A stretch of 38,868 nt of DNA from Domibacillus antri (GCF_001936625.1 NZ_MSDU01000013.1:1-38868); one strand, 5' to 3'. Counted from the stretch's first letter, positions 1 through 8,499 are shown. Numbers and translations: made by a program. The notes: generated by a model not told the origin, from the sequence alone.

Positions 1-71
1 AGTGCGGTTGGCAGACCTTTCCGTGTGGCTTTAGACAGGAGCCAGTCATAGAGCCTTATAGGCGCAGAGCA
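1..71 (+). other. Tail of an unidentified transcript or IS-like right end
   Basis: The first bases run into the terminator at 72–105 on the + strand. Frame 3 stays open from the window edge to a stop near 105, reading through the terminator hairpin; frame 1 stops at 49–51. The general look (a structured GC-rich stretch ending in a 9-bp perfect palindrome) reminds me of the right end and omega-RNA region of IS605/IS1341-type tnpB elements. That is a resemblance from memory only. It could equally be the end of an ordinary host gene. Confidence 0.2.
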
Positions 72-105
72 AACCACCAGATATACTGGTGGTTCTGATT
101 TTTTT
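72..105 (+). terminator. Intrinsic terminator
   Basis: A 9-bp perfect stem (72–80 with 86–94), a five-base loop (ATATA), then a T-rich run at 99–105. It ends whatever transcript enters from the left edge. Confidence 0.75.
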
Positions 106-108
106 CTG

Positions 109-140
109 AAAACATCCCCTGAGACCCAGGGGATGTTTTT
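109..140 (-). terminator. Bidirectional terminator downstream of lexA
   Basis: A 12-bp stem (109–120 with 128–139) has A-rich and T-rich outer ends, so it can act on both strands. It lies 59 bp past the lexA stop and probably ends the lexA transcript. Confidence 0.75.
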
Positions 141-198
141 GCGTTGTCATATGTTCATGTGCTCAGGCATAACGTGGAGTAAACGGACAAGCCAAAAT

Positions 199-816
199 TT
201 AATGTACTTCCCGGTATACGCCGATAACCTTTCCTAAAATAGTCACGTTCGGGAGTAAAATCGGCTCCATCGAAGAGTTTTCCGGCTGAAGACGAATATG
301 ATCGGCTTCTTTAAAAAAACGTTTAACGGTTGCTTCATCATCTTCTGTCATGGCAACGACGATATCACCATTTTTCGCCGTTTGCTGCTGTCTCACAACG
401 ACGTAGTCACCATTAAGGATACCAGCTTCCCGCATACTTTCGCCGACGATTTCGAGCATGAAGACATGCTCATCAGGCGGCGCAAGACGTTCCGGAAGCG
501 GAAAATACTCTTCCACGTTCTCAATCGCCGTAATCGGCATGCCAGCCGTCACTTTTCCGACAACCGGTACATTGATGGGATGCTGTTTCGGTACGGAGCT
601 GTCTGTGTCCAAAATTTCAATCGCGCGTGGTTTTGTTGGATCGCGGCGAATGTAATTTTTACTTTCAAGTCTTGCGAGATGACCATGAACAGTGGAGCTT
701 GAAGCGAGTCCAACAGCCTCACCGATTTCACGGACGGAAGGAGGATATCCTTTTCTACGTACTTCATCTTTAATAAAGTCGAGAATATCCTGCTGACGTT
801 TTGATAATTTTGTCAC
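199..816 (-). CDS. lexA: LexA SOS repressor
   Basis: LexA represses the SOS regulon and cleaves itself when RecA is activated by DNA damage. The 205-residue length is standard. An N-terminal winged helix (about 1–65) binds the operator. The latch-type peptidase domain follows, with the self-cleavage bond Ala91–Gly92 (VTAGMP), nucleophile Ser127 (GESM) and base Lys165 (ATVKRF). The start is GTG, chosen because a GAGAGGTG ribosome-binding site lies six bases upstream. A sigma-A promoter on the minus strand (TTGTTA, 17 bp, TATACT) has a degenerate LexA box in its spacer, fitting autorepression. It is divergent from yneA, as in Bacillus subtilis. Confidence 0.97.
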   Translation of the reverse strand: MTKLSKRQQDILDFIKDEVRRKGYPPSVREIGEAVGLASSSTVHGHLARLESKNYIRRDPTKPRAIEILDTDSSVPKQHPINVPVVGKVTAGMPITAIENVEEYFPLPERLAPPDEHVFMLEIVGESMREAGILNGDYVVVRQQQTAKNGDIVVAMTEDDEATVKRFFKEADHIRLQPENSSMEPILLPNVTILGKVIGVYREVH

Positions 817-849
817 TTTCTACACCTCTCTTATTTTGTATTTACCAAT

Positions 850-878
850 AGTATAACATGTGTTCTAAAACTTAACAA
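850..878 (-). promoter_or_regulatory. lexA promoter
   Basis: Read on the minus strand: -35 TTGTTA (873–878), a 17-bp spacer, -10 TATACT (850–855). The spacing is ideal for sigma-A, and a LexA-like site (853–866) overlaps it. Confidence 0.7.
853..866. promoter_or_regulatory. Degenerate LexA box in the lexA promoter
   Basis: ATAACATGTGTTCT fits CGAAC-N4-GTTCG with three mismatches. It overlaps the lexA -10 and is probably a weak autoregulatory site. Confidence 0.45.
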
Positions 879-889
879 ACGTAAGTTCG
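876..889. promoter_or_regulatory. LexA box between lexA and yneA
   Basis: CAAACGTAAGTTCG differs from CGAAC-N4-GTTCG at one position. It overlaps the lexA -35 and lies just upstream of the yneA -35, so it could serve both genes. Confidence 0.7.
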
Positions 890-898
890 AATTTTCAC

Positions 899-927
899 TT
901 GACTGAAACGGGCGTTCGCCTTACAAT
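899..927 (+). promoter_or_regulatory. yneA promoter with internal LexA box
   Basis: -35 TTGACT (899–904), a 17-bp spacer and -10 TACAAT (922–927) make a strong sigma-A promoter. The spacer holds a LexA-like site at 905–918 (GAAACGGGCGTTCG, two mismatches), so bound LexA would block polymerase. Confidence 0.8.
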
Positions 928-939
928 GAAATTATATCA

Positions 940-953
940 CGAACGAATATTCG
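940..953. promoter_or_regulatory. LexA box near the yneA start
   Basis: CGAACGAATATTCG has one mismatch to CGAAC-N4-GTTCG. It sits between the yneA -10 and its ribosome-binding site. Confidence 0.75.
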
Positions 954-971
954 AGGAAAGGGTGTTCTCTT

Positions 972-1286
972 ATGAATAACGTGAAAAATTATTCTTTTAT
1001 GTTAACATTAGCGGTGATGACCATCTCAGCAGCCTTGTACTTTATTTTCAGCGGAGCAGAAGAGCCTTCTTATCATAAGATTAACGTGTCTAAAGGAGAT
1101 TCGCTTTGGAGTCTGGCTGAAGAATATAAAGAACTTCACGATATGAGTGAAATTGATTTTATTAAATGGGTGCAGGATGAAAATGATTTGATGACACCAA
1201 AAATTTTGCCGGGCGAACAGCTTGTCATTCCGGTTCCGGCCGTTCAGAGTGATGACGGGCTGCAGCTGGCTGATGGAGAAGGATAA
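972..1286 (+). CDS. yneA: YneA, SOS cell-division suppressor
   Basis: YneA halts septum formation during the SOS response. The 104-residue protein has one N-terminal membrane helix (about 8–27) and a LysM-type domain (about 37–88: YHKINVSKGDSLWSLAEEY, ending in a PGEQLVIP stretch). This is the known architecture, with the LysM part outside the membrane. An AGGAAAGGGTG ribosome-binding site precedes the ATG. The upstream LexA boxes and the divergent lexA gene support SOS control. Its stop is followed three bases later by the yneB start, so the two are cotranscribed. Confidence 0.93.
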   Translation: MNNVKNYSFMLTLAVMTISAALYFIFSGAEEPSYHKINVSKGDSLWSLAEEYKELHDMSEIDFIKWVQDENDLMTPKILPGEQLVIPVPAVQSDDGLQLADGEG

Positions 1287-1289
1287 TGA

Positions 1290-1943
<654 letters not shown>

Positions 1944-2070
1944 TTGGATTTAAAACCAAGATAATGAACTTTTGTTTGGAACAGTTCCGACTAAGTTGTT
2001 TTACTTGTCACGATCCTTTCTGTTGTGTACGATGACGATAAATGCATAAAACAGAAAGGGGCAATAATTG

Positions 2071-2304
2071 ATGTTATCATCTGAAAAGATTGCACGTATA
2101 AATGAATTGGCCAAAAAAGCGAAAGAAACGTCTTTGACTGATGTGGAGTTAAAAGAACAAACGGCCCTTCGGAAAGAATATTTAACATCATTCCGCTCAT
2201 CTATGCGGCAGACAGTCGAATCAGTCCGGGTGTTTGATCCGAACGGTGATGAAGTGACACCGAAAAAATTACGGGAAATTCAAAAACGAAAAAAGTTAAA
2301 TTAA
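2071..2304 (+). CDS. ynzC: YnzC, DUF896 family protein
   Basis: A small charged helical protein of 77 residues. It shows the family features: an N-terminal helical hairpin (KIARINELAKKAK) and a later RxxYLxxFRSSMRQT segment, then an FDPNGDEVTPxKLRE motif. I chose ATG 2071 over the adjacent TTG at 2068 because the AAAGGGG ribosome-binding site is best spaced to it. It sits between yneB and tkt as in B. subtilis. Function is unknown. Confidence 0.9.
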   Translation: MLSSEKIARINELAKKAKETSLTDVELKEQTALRKEYLTSFRSSMRQTVESVRVFDPNGDEVTPKKLREIQKRKKLN

Positions 2305-2312
2305 GGAATTGT

Positions 2313-2346
2313 AAAAAAGAGACAACATTTTGATTGTCTCTTTTTT
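2313..2346 (+). terminator. Terminator after ynzC
   Basis: A stem of GAGACAA with TTGTCTC, extended by flanking A and T runs, loop CATTTTGA, then six T. It separates ynzC from tkt. Confidence 0.85.
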
Positions 2347-2430
2347 CACATTGTTCTGTATTTTTGTTGTATATTCCGTCAAAGACCTTTAATATAGAGG
2401 GGTAAATCCCCTTTTGAAAGGATGAATATC

Positions 2431-4434
2431 ATGTTTGACAAAACAGATCAGCTGGCGGTCACAACGATCCGCACGCTATCCATTGATGCAATTGAAAAAG
2501 CGAATTCCGGACACCCGGGTTTGCCGATGGGTGCTGCTCCGATGGCATATGCACTCTGGACAAAAGTGATGAACCACAATCCGAAAAATCCACAATGGTT
2601 TAACCGGGATCGATTCGTATTGTCTGCGGGTCACGGTTCCATGCTTTTATACAGCTTGCTTCACCTTGCAGGGTATAATTTGCCGCTTGAGGAAATTAAA
2701 AATTTCCGTCAGTGGGGAAGTAAAACGCCTGGTCATCCGGAGTATAAGCATACAGACGGTGTTGAAGCTACAACTGGACCTCTTGGACAAGGCATTGCCA
2801 TGGCAGTTGGTATGGCAATGGCGGAACGTCACCTTGCGTCTGTATACAACAAAGAAGGGCACGAAGTAATCGGCCACCATACATATGCGCTGTGCGGTGA
2901 TGGTGATTTGATGGAAGGTGTCGCATCAGAAGCGGCTTCTCTGGCGGCGCATTTGAAATTAAACCGTCTTGTTGTCCTTTATGATTCGAATGATATTTCA
3001 CTTGATGGTGACCTTGACAAATCATTCTCTGAAAGTGTAGAGGGACGTTTTAAAGCATACGGCTGGAACTACATTCGTGTTGAAGATGGAAATGATCTTG
3101 AAGCGGTAACAAAAGCGCTTGAAGAAGCAAAAAAAGAAAATGACCGCCCGACGATCATAGAAGTAAAAACAGTCATCGGTTATGGTTCACCAAATAAATC
3201 AGGCAAAGCGGATTCGCATGGTGCACCACTCGGCGAAGATGAAATGAAGTTAACAAAAGAATATTACAAGTGGACTTTCGATCAAGATTTCCACGTACCT
3301 GATGAAGTATACAGCCGATTTGAAGAAGCAGCTGTTCAGCGTGGCGCACAGGCACAGTCTGAGTGGGACAAATTGTTCGCATCTTACAAAGAAAATCATC
3401 CCGAACTGGCAAATCAGCTTGAAAAAGCAATTAATGGTGAGCTTCCTGATGGATGGGATGCGGAACTTCCTGTCTATGAAGAAGGAACATCCAATGCAAC
3501 CCGTAATACTTCAGGTGAAGCATTAAATGCGATTGCAAAAGCAGTGCCGACTTTCATTGGTGGATCAGCAGACCTTGCCGGTTCAAACAAAACGATGATT
3601 AAAAACGCCGGTGATTTCATGCCGGGTAATTATGAAGGACGCAACATCTGGTTTGGTGTCCGTGAATTTGCGATGGGCGCTGTAATGAACGGCATGGCAC
3701 TTCATGGCGGACTGCAAGTATTCGGCGGCACGTTCTTCGTGTTCTCTGATTATCTCCGTCCAGCTATTCGATTAGCTGCTTTGATGGGTCTTCCTGTCAC
3801 TTATGTGTTTACTCATGACAGTATTGCTGTAGGGGAAGATGGTCCGACACATGAGCCGGTTGAGCAATTGTCTTCATTCCGCTCAATGCCGAACTTGTCT
3901 GTCATTCGTCCAGCTGATGGCAATGAAACAGCAGCTGCATGGAAATTGGCTTTGACCAGCAAATCAACACCAACAGCGCTCGTTTTGACGCGCCAAAATT
4001 TAGCGGTTCTTCCTGGCTCAAAAGAACAGGCGCATGCAGGTGTTGAAAAAGGTGCTTACACAGTTGTAAAAGCGGAAAAAACACCAGATGTCCTGCTGCT
4101 TGCCAGCGGATCAGAAGTAGGACTTGCGGTTGAAGCACAAAAAGCACTTCATGGTGAAGGAATTCATGCGAATGTAGTGAGTATGCCGTCATTCGACCGC
4201 TTTGAACAGCAGGATGCAGCTTATAAAGAGTCGGTTATTCCTAAAACCGTTAAGAAACGGCTTGCCATTGAGATGGGATCTTCGTTCGGATGGCACCGTT
4301 ACACGGGAGACGAAGGGGATATATTGGCTATCGATCAGTTCGGTGCTTCTGCTCCAGGAGAAACCGTGATGAAAGAATACGGCTTTACCGCTGAAAATGT
4401 TGTTGCTCGTGTAAAAGCTCTTCTTGAAAAATAA
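2431..4434 (+). CDS. tkt: Transketolase
   Basis: A thiamine-diphosphate enzyme of the pentose phosphate pathway that transfers two-carbon ketol units. The 667-residue length is standard. The N-terminal domain has [12 protein letters not shown] and [13 protein letters not shown], and the ThDP/metal motif GDGDLMEG near residue 155. The central pyrimidine-binding domain has [13 protein letters not shown] and [14 protein letters not shown]-terminal transketolase domain ends the protein. I chose ATG 2431 because GAAAGG abuts the earlier ATG at 2422. A small hairpin (AGGGG/CCCCT, 2398–2412) lies just before the ribosome-binding site. It is monocistronic, with terminators on both sides. Confidence 0.98.
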   Translation: MFDKTDQLAVTTIRTLSIDAIEKANSGHPGLPMGAAPMAYALWTKVMNHNPKNPQWFNRDRFVLSAGHGSMLLYSLLHLAGYNLPLEEIKNFRQWGSKTPGHPEYKHTDGVEATTGPLGQGIAMAVGMAMAERHLASVYNKEGHEVIGHHTYALCGDGDLMEGVASEAASLAAHLKLNRLVVLYDSNDISLDGDLDKSFSESVEGRFKAYGWNYIRVEDGNDLEAVTKALEEAKKENDRPTIIEVKTVIGYGSPNKSGKADSHGAPLGEDEMKLTKEYYKWTFDQDFHVPDEVYSRFEEAAVQRGAQAQSEWDKLFASYKENHPELANQLEKAINGELPDGWDAELPVYEEGTSNATRNTSGEALNAIAKAVPTFIGGSADLAGSNKTMIKNAGDFMPGNYEGRNIWFGVREFAMGAVMNGMALHGGLQVFGGTFFVFSDYLRPAIRLAALMGLPVTYVFTHDSIAVGEDGPTHEPVEQLSSFRSMPNLSVIRPADGNETAAAWKLALTSKSTPTALVLTRQNLAVLPGSKEQAHAGVEKGAYTVVKAEKTPDVLLLASGSEVGLAVEAQKALHGEGIHANVVSMPSFDRFEQQDAAYKESVIPKTVKKRLAIEMGSSFGWHRYTGDEGDILAIDQFGASAPGETVMKEYGFTAENVVARVKALLEK

Positions 4435-4445
4435 GAAACATACAG

Positions 4446-4474
4446 GTCCGGGACAACTGTTCCGGACTTTTTTT
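4446..4474 (+). terminator. Terminator after tkt
   Basis: GTCCGG pairs with CCGGAC (4446–4451 with 4462–4467), followed by seven T. Confidence 0.9.
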
Positions 4475-4567
4475 GCCATTGATCAACAAAAATTTACCTG
4501 CCGATATTGTATAATTGTTTACGGTTTAGTAAACTTTGAATAGACAACTTGAAGGAGGATCACGTTT

Positions 4568-4783
4568 ATGTTTTGGTATGTGCTTACGGCTGTACTGGCA
4601 CTTGCTGCCGGCGTTGCCATCGGATTTTTCATTGCACGCCGTTACATGATGGATTACTTGAAGAAAAATCCACCGATTAACGAGCAAATGCTGCGTATGA
4701 TGATGATGCAAATGGGAATGAAACCATCGCAAAAGAAAATCAATCAAATGATGGCTCAAATGAATAAACAGCAAGATAAATAA
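4568..4783 (+). CDS. yneF: YneF, UPF0154 membrane protein (integration target)
   Basis: A 71-residue protein with one N-terminal membrane helix (about 3–23), a [16 protein letters not shown] segment and a Met-rich tail ([21 protein letters not shown]), typical of UPF0154. Function is unknown. Its last 63 bases lie within the left att repeat (4721–4785), so the gene stays intact after insertion, the element supplying or matching the 3' end. A second copy of this 3' end is at 21377–21441, followed by a terminator that was probably the native one. GAAGGAGG precedes the start. Confidence 0.93.
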   Translation: MFWYVLTAVLALAAGVAIGFFIARRYMMDYLKKNPPINEQMLRMMMMQMGMKPSQKKINQMMAQMNKQQDK

Positions 4784-4785
4784 TC
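4721..4785 (+). repeat. attL: left 65-bp direct repeat
   Basis: Matches 21377–21441 over 65 bp with a single difference (G at 4729, A at 21385). The last 56 bp are identical. It covers the end of yneF including the stop codon. Confidence 0.93.
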
Positions 4786-4793
4786 CTTGCTGT

Positions 4794-4803
4794 ATCAACG
4801 TTT
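4794..4803 (+). promoter_or_regulatory. Candidate integrase arm site beside attL
   Basis: ATCAACGTTT, eight bases inside attL. The same 10-mer lies beside attR (21352–21361) and at 7361–7370, and inverted at 7160–7169. Four copies in 16.7 kb is far above chance, and the placement suits integrase or directionality-factor binding. Inference only. Confidence 0.45.
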
Positions 4804-4910
4804 GAAGGCAATTTGAAGCATAAAATTTTATGTTTGAAATGTGTATGAAAGATTAATCTTTCCCCTTCAAAATGAGCGTTATTTGATGTATTTTTCATAA
4901 AAACTAAGAT

Positions 4911-4956
4911 AGTCACCTTTTTCTGTTGAAAGTATGCAGAAAGGGGTGGCTTTTTT
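4911..4956 (+). terminator. Terminator-like hairpin covering the int ribosome-binding site
   Basis: Bases 4911–4925 can pair with 4937–4951 in an unbroken 15-bp stem (three G-U pairs), loop of 11, followed by a T run ending directly at the int ATG (4957). The int ribosome-binding site (AAAGGGGTGG) lies inside the 3' arm. It should stop read-through from yneF and could also hide the int start. Confidence 0.75.
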
Positions 4957-5877
4957 ATGTTTTTAGAAGATGTGATTAAAGAATACGACTATCATTGTAT
5001 TGCTAAAGGTTATACAAAAAAGACGATGATAAACAAGCGTCAAGAGTATAAACAACTGCTTTCATACCTTGAAAAGAAACGTGGTATTCAGCAACTTGAA
5101 AATATCCATACGGACGATTTACGAGCGTATATACGCTATAAACAGCAATCAGGATTACAACCGCAAAGCGTTGAATCAATGGCAAAGATGATTATTGCGT
5201 TCTTTAATTGGTGTATTGGTGAGGAATATTTGACTAAAAATCCAATGGACAAAGTTGAAATTCCTAAAGTACCAAAGAAAATACGGAAAGGATTTACAGA
5301 GAAAGAAGTTTACGCCATGATAAGCGCTTTTGATTATTCTTCCTACACAGAAGCACGGAACAAGGCAATTATCGCAATGTTAGCCGATACAGGTATACGT
5401 GCAATGGAGATCAGGACGCTTCCATTTGAAAATGTGGGTGAATCGACTATTTTAATTCATGGCAAAGGGAATAAAGATCGAATTGCCTTTATCAGTCCGG
5501 CATTAAAGAAAATCCTCATTAAGTATGAACGCATGAGAAAACAGTATGTAATGGATAAAATGCTGAAAGAGGACACATATTTCCTTTCTTATCAGTTGCA
5601 GGGGATGTCACACGTATCACTGGACAAAGTAGTTAAATTAGCCGGAAAACGTGCAGGAGTGACGGATAAAAGAGTTTCACCGCATACGTATCGTCATTAC
5701 TTTGCGCTCACAACATTGTTAAACGGAATTGATATTTATTCTTTATCCCGATTGTTGGGGCATCAATCCGTCACGACAACGCAGACCTATCTGCAATCAC
5801 TGACTGATGAAAAATTAGGTGAACAGGCAAATATCAGCAGTCCACTGATGAACATGGGAAGGAGTAAGAGAAAATGA
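4957..5877 (+). CDS. int: Tyrosine recombinase (integrase)
   Basis: A XerC/D-like integrase of 306 residues that probably catalyses integration into yneF. A SAM-like core-binding domain spans about 1–100. The catalytic domain shows Arg148 (DTGIRAMEI), Lys173 (GKGNKDR), His243 and Arg246 (SPHTYRH), His269 (LLGHQS) and nucleophile Tyr278 (TTTQTYL), so all the usual active-site residues are present. The start follows AAAGGGGTGG, which is buried in a terminator-like hairpin ending at the ATG. The stop overlaps the next gene in an ATGA. It lies at the left end beside attL. Confidence 0.95.
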   Translation: MFLEDVIKEYDYHCIAKGYTKKTMINKRQEYKQLLSYLEKKRGIQQLENIHTDDLRAYIRYKQQSGLQPQSVESMAKMIIAFFNWCIGEEYLTKNPMDKVEIPKVPKKIRKGFTEKEVYAMISAFDYSSYTEARNKAIIAMLADTGIRAMEIRTLPFENVGESTILIHGKGNKDRIAFISPALKKILIKYERMRKQYVMDKMLKEDTYFLSYQLQGMSHVSLDKVVKLAGKRAGVTDKRVSPHTYRHYFALTTLLNGIDIYSLSRLLGHQSVTTTQTYLQSLTDEKLGEQANISSPLMNMGRSKRK

Positions 5878-6056
5878 AATCTTACAAAGAGCGCTCAAAA
5901 TGGAATTACGCCAAACTTCATGAACATTTTTATGGGGAAAACGCTGAATGGAATCAATATCGTGAAGAAAGAATAAATCTTCACCGCAAAATTATAACTG
6001 ATAGAATGGTCAATTACATCAACGAACAAGTAAATAAAATCAAAGGAGGATTCTAA
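5874..6056 (+). CDS. Small basic protein downstream of int
   Basis: Not recognised. It has 60 residues, rich in charged and aromatic residues (KSYKERSKWNYAKLHEHFY), and is predicted mostly helical. It is translationally coupled to int by an ATGA overlap and followed one base later by the next small gene. Position and size would suit a directionality factor or regulator, but no such motif is visible. Confidence 0.6.
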   Translation: MKSYKERSKWNYAKLHEHFYGENAEWNQYREERINLHRKIITDRMVNYINEQVNKIKGGF

Positions 6057-6057
6057 A

Positions 6058-6243
6058 ATGAAACCAATTGAAGCACGTATCTGTTTTTATACAAAGATGT
6101 GTCTGAATGAATCTAAGAAACGTCATATGAAGCGTCCTGCTACACGTAATGAACGCCTAATGATGTATAAGCAACGTTTGCATGAATTAATTGACGCTCA
6201 TAAGACACAGATCGGTGCAGTGGGCGATAGTATGATTTATTAA
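6058..6243 (+). CDS. Small basic protein, third gene of the int operon
   Basis: Not recognised. It has 61 residues, strongly basic, with a helical middle (NERLMMYKQRLHELIDAHK). The ribosome-binding site AAATCAAAGGAGG is very close to those of three other element genes (12779, 13024, 14261), which supports it as a real gene. A hairpin at 6256–6294 follows and may end the int operon. It is another candidate for an excision or regulatory factor, by position only. Confidence 0.6.
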   Translation: MKPIEARICFYTKMCLNESKKRHMKRPATRNERLMMYKQRLHELIDAHKTQIGAVGDSMIY

Positions 6244-6255
6244 GCCATAAAAAAA

Positions 6256-6294
6256 GAAGGGTAAGTCCGCCAAGAAACTACCCTTCACAGTTTT
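6256..6294 (+). terminator. Probable terminator of the int operon
   Basis: GAAGGGTA (6256–6263) pairs with TACCCTTC (6279–6286), 15-base loop, then a T-rich stretch beginning at 6291. The large loop and interrupted T run make it moderate. Confidence 0.5.
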
Positions 6295-7340
6295 ATTTCT
6301 GCTCCAACTACCATAACTGAATACAGAAATACGTCTTATTACAACTGAATAAGAAATACCTTACGTCCCCCATTATAAAATTTTTAAAAATATAATGCAA
6401 GGGGCTTAGTTTCCTATTGTCTTTTTTAGGTGATTTTCAATGTTTTTTTGTAAAATCAACCCCTTTGAACCATTGGTCTATAAGGGTTTTGCCTTAATAC
6501 AATAGGGAAGGTATTTCAGTCGAGGTTGCCGATAAATCGACTATAAATAACCATCGTCAGGTATTGACCCTGCCAACGCAATTAAGAGGGGATAGGCAAC
6601 ACAAAAGGATTTCCCTATTCATCCTTGTTGCTGAAGGGTGCGAACGACCATTAACGGTTCGGTGGGAAAGTTTGAAGCAGATATGCTTGCAAGACATTCA
6701 CAAGTAGTTAATTGATGATGAGTGGATTCAATTAACGAACCTATCATGGGCAAACTTTTGATAGTAGGATGTTGAGAAGAAAATTCTCCGACAGAATAGG
6801 GGCTATACAATACGGATTCCATAGACCGATATACAATAGTGTCGTTGCCTATTGTCATTTGATTATTTTTTTTAGTCATCTGACAGTAGGCAACAACTAT
6901 GCTTCCAAGCCGTTGTCCATGACGCTCAACCAATAGTGAAGGGCGAAAAGCACAAAGTCAAGAACAAAGTGAAAAAAAGAAGCGTGGACAATTCTCGATT
7001 GTCGGAGAATGCAGATAAACCTTGATATATCAACATTTCGAGGATGTTTCAAAATTTCCTAGTTATGAGTAGAAAGTAAAAAACGTGGACAATTGACCAA
7101 GTAACAAACGCTTGATATATGAGCATTTGATAAAAATTTTGTCATTGGTAATTCGATCAAAACGTTGATGTGTCAAGGGTTTAACACCTATTTTCCTTAA
7201 TGCCCCCTTAAGGAAGAAAAACGTTATAAAATAGGATGGTATTTATCAGTATAGAATAACCTTGTCGTTTCAATCGCTATGGCTGCATAATTATCTAAAA
7301 TTAAAAAAGTAGTCATTTTGAGTAAATTTTGGTTAGAAAA

Positions 7341-7371
7341 AGTGGATTCAAGCCCGTCAGATCAACGTTTT
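7341..7371 (+). repeat. 31-bp repeat shared with the attR side
   Basis: Matches 21332–21362 at 26 of 31 positions; the final 22 bp (AAGCCCGTCA-R-ATCAACGTTTT pattern) differ at one base. One copy is internal and the other lies 14 bp from attR, so it may be an integrase or excisionase arm site. Confidence 0.55.
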
Positions 7372-7596
7372 CAAAGTGTGCAATAGGTATAGTTTACTGG
7401 TAGTAAGTTGCCCTCATTTTGGGGGTGCGTCAAATTTTACGCAGGGGTAAAGGTTTTAATGTAAACATTTTTAAAACGGCTGAAACCCTTGGTACGTAAG
7501 GGTTTGTAGCGATTTTGTTTCTGTTTGTTGTTAATGGTAGAGAAAGAGTATGAAAAAATCGAGGAGTAACTAATGTGAAGTTATTCAATGCTTCAT

Positions 7597-7618
7597 AAAC
7601 CTTGATATATCAAGGTTT
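7597..7618. repeat. Perfect 22-bp palindrome with TTGATATATCAA core
   Basis: A perfect inverted repeat (AAACC-TTGATATATCAA-GGTTT). Related imperfect copies lie at 7017–7038 and 7106–7127, and half-copies at 17891–17908 and 17926–17940. It could be the operator of a dimeric regulator. Confidence 0.6.
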
Positions 7619-7835
7619 TCAGACACAAAAGTCCAAAATTATATATGGAAGAAGAAATATAGAAATTTTCATTGAGTGCCTATTACATAATAGACATTGA
7701 ATGAAGGTTCTCATAATACCTTCAAACTCCAATACTTTATTTTTATTTTGGTTATGTGAGCGTACTACACTATACGCTTGCCAGTATTATTACTCCAGTT
7801 GAGGTCAATTTCACAATTGACTTCCACATTTTATC

Positions 7836-7865
7836 GAGTGGGTTCTATGCTCACTCTATTTTTTT
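7836..7865 (+). terminator. Terminator directly upstream of the head operon
   Basis: A 7-bp stem (GAGTGGG with CTCACTC, one G-U), loop TTCTATG, then a T-rich run from 7859. It lies only about 50 bp before the holin-like gene, leaving little room for a promoter after it. Confidence 0.65.
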
Positions 7866-7914
7866 ATTCATAATTTGTAGGTAATAAAATTGAAAACAGA
7901 TAGGAGGGTTCAGA

Positions 7915-8142
7915 ATGGACTTCTCACAGTTACCACCGGAAATGTGGGTACAGGGCATCTTTTGCGCACTTTTCTGTTGGCTACTTAAATTTACGATGAC
8001 GGAATCAAAAGAACGTGAAGCAAAATTAATGACTCAAATTGAGAAACAGAATGAAACAAATGAGAAGATTGTATCTTCATTAAATCGTCTTGAAAAAGAT
8101 GTAATGGATATTAAAACGAAAGGGGAAATGACTAATGGCTGA
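7915..8142 (+). CDS. BhlA/UviB-family holin-like peptide
   Basis: A 75-residue protein with a short acidic start, one hydrophobic segment (about 12–27, WVQGIFCALFCWLLKF), then a charged helical tail with coiled-coil pattern (EKQNETNEKIVSSLNRLEKDV). This is the layout of BhlA/UviB holin-like peptides. The family is linked to membrane permeabilisation in phages and bacteriocin systems. A TAGGAGGG ribosome-binding site precedes the ATG. It opens the head operon and overlaps the next gene by eight bases. No endolysin gene is present in the element, so a role in lysis is uncertain. Confidence 0.7.
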   Translation: MDFSQLPPEMWVQGIFCALFCWLLKFTMTESKEREAKLMTQIEKQNETNEKIVSSLNRLEKDVMDIKTKGEMTNG

Positions 8143-8485
8143 AATTACAGCAGAAGCATATACAGATTTACGCAATCACATTCAAACGGATTGGAAATAC
8201 ATCGAGTTAGTATCAGATTTGGACAGCGCAATTGTTCGCCTTGATGCAACAACAGACGTTAGATGTACTTCGACAATTTCAGGGAATAATGTAGTTATTA
8301 CAGTAGTCGTAAAGGGTTCTGACGCTGATATTACTGCACCAGTTACAATTGCAGGTTCAAAGATTTATGATGTTGCAACAGCAGGTACATCATACTCAAC
8401 AGAAACATTTACTGCCTTCACAATTGCAGGAGATCAAGACGAATTAACGGTGACACATACAATTCAAGTTCCGCAAACGGTATAA
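8135..8485 (+). CDS. Small beta-rich phage structural protein
   Basis: A 116-residue protein with a short helical start (EITAEAYTDLRNHIQTDWKYIEL), followed by beta-rich, Thr/Val-rich sequence (VVITVVVKGSDADIT; later TFTAFTIAGDQDELTVTHTIQVP). I recall similar proteins in Bacillus phages as uncharacterised virion proteins; I cannot assign a function. It lies between the holin-like gene and the beta-helix gene, so a decoration, fibre-base or spike-adaptor role is plausible. Start chosen from the GAAAGGGG ribosome-binding site. Confidence 0.65.
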   Translation: MAEITAEAYTDLRNHIQTDWKYIELVSDLDSAIVRLDATTDVRCTSTISGNNVVITVVVKGSDADITAPVTIAGSKIYDVATAGTSYSTETFTAFTIAGDQDELTVTHTIQVPQTV

Positions 8486-8499
8486 GGGGCTGATGTATT

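Larger units (their letters stand above)
6295..7914. other. Long gene-free region rich in palindromes and repeats
   Basis: About 1.6 kb with no credible coding sequence. It contains three copies of a TTGATATATCAA-type palindrome (7017–7038, 7106–7127, 7597–7618) and two ATCAACGTTT sites (7160–7169 inverted, 7361–7370). There is an AAACCCTT…AAGGGTTT palindrome (7482–7504) and hairpins at 7193–7215 (C-rich loop), 7426–7443, 7703–7724 and 7801–7823. Several CCTATTGT/ACAATAGG octamers lie at 6411–6505 and near 6850. Some of these recur in the second gene-free region (17844–18933). A control region, an origin or structured RNA are all possible. Confidence 0.5.

Noticed and set aside
298-702. Plus-strand frame inside lexA
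   Set aside because: It lies wholly within lexA, which has all its catalytic residues.
6650-6672. LexA-box-like CGAAC…GTTCG inside the element
   Set aside because: The half-sites are about 12 bases apart instead of four; no good LexA box was found in the element.
6619-6933. Minus-strand frame of 104 codons in the gene-free region
   Set aside because: It starts at TTG with no ribosome-binding site, has no recognisable domain, and is the only minus-strand frame in an element whose genes are all on +.
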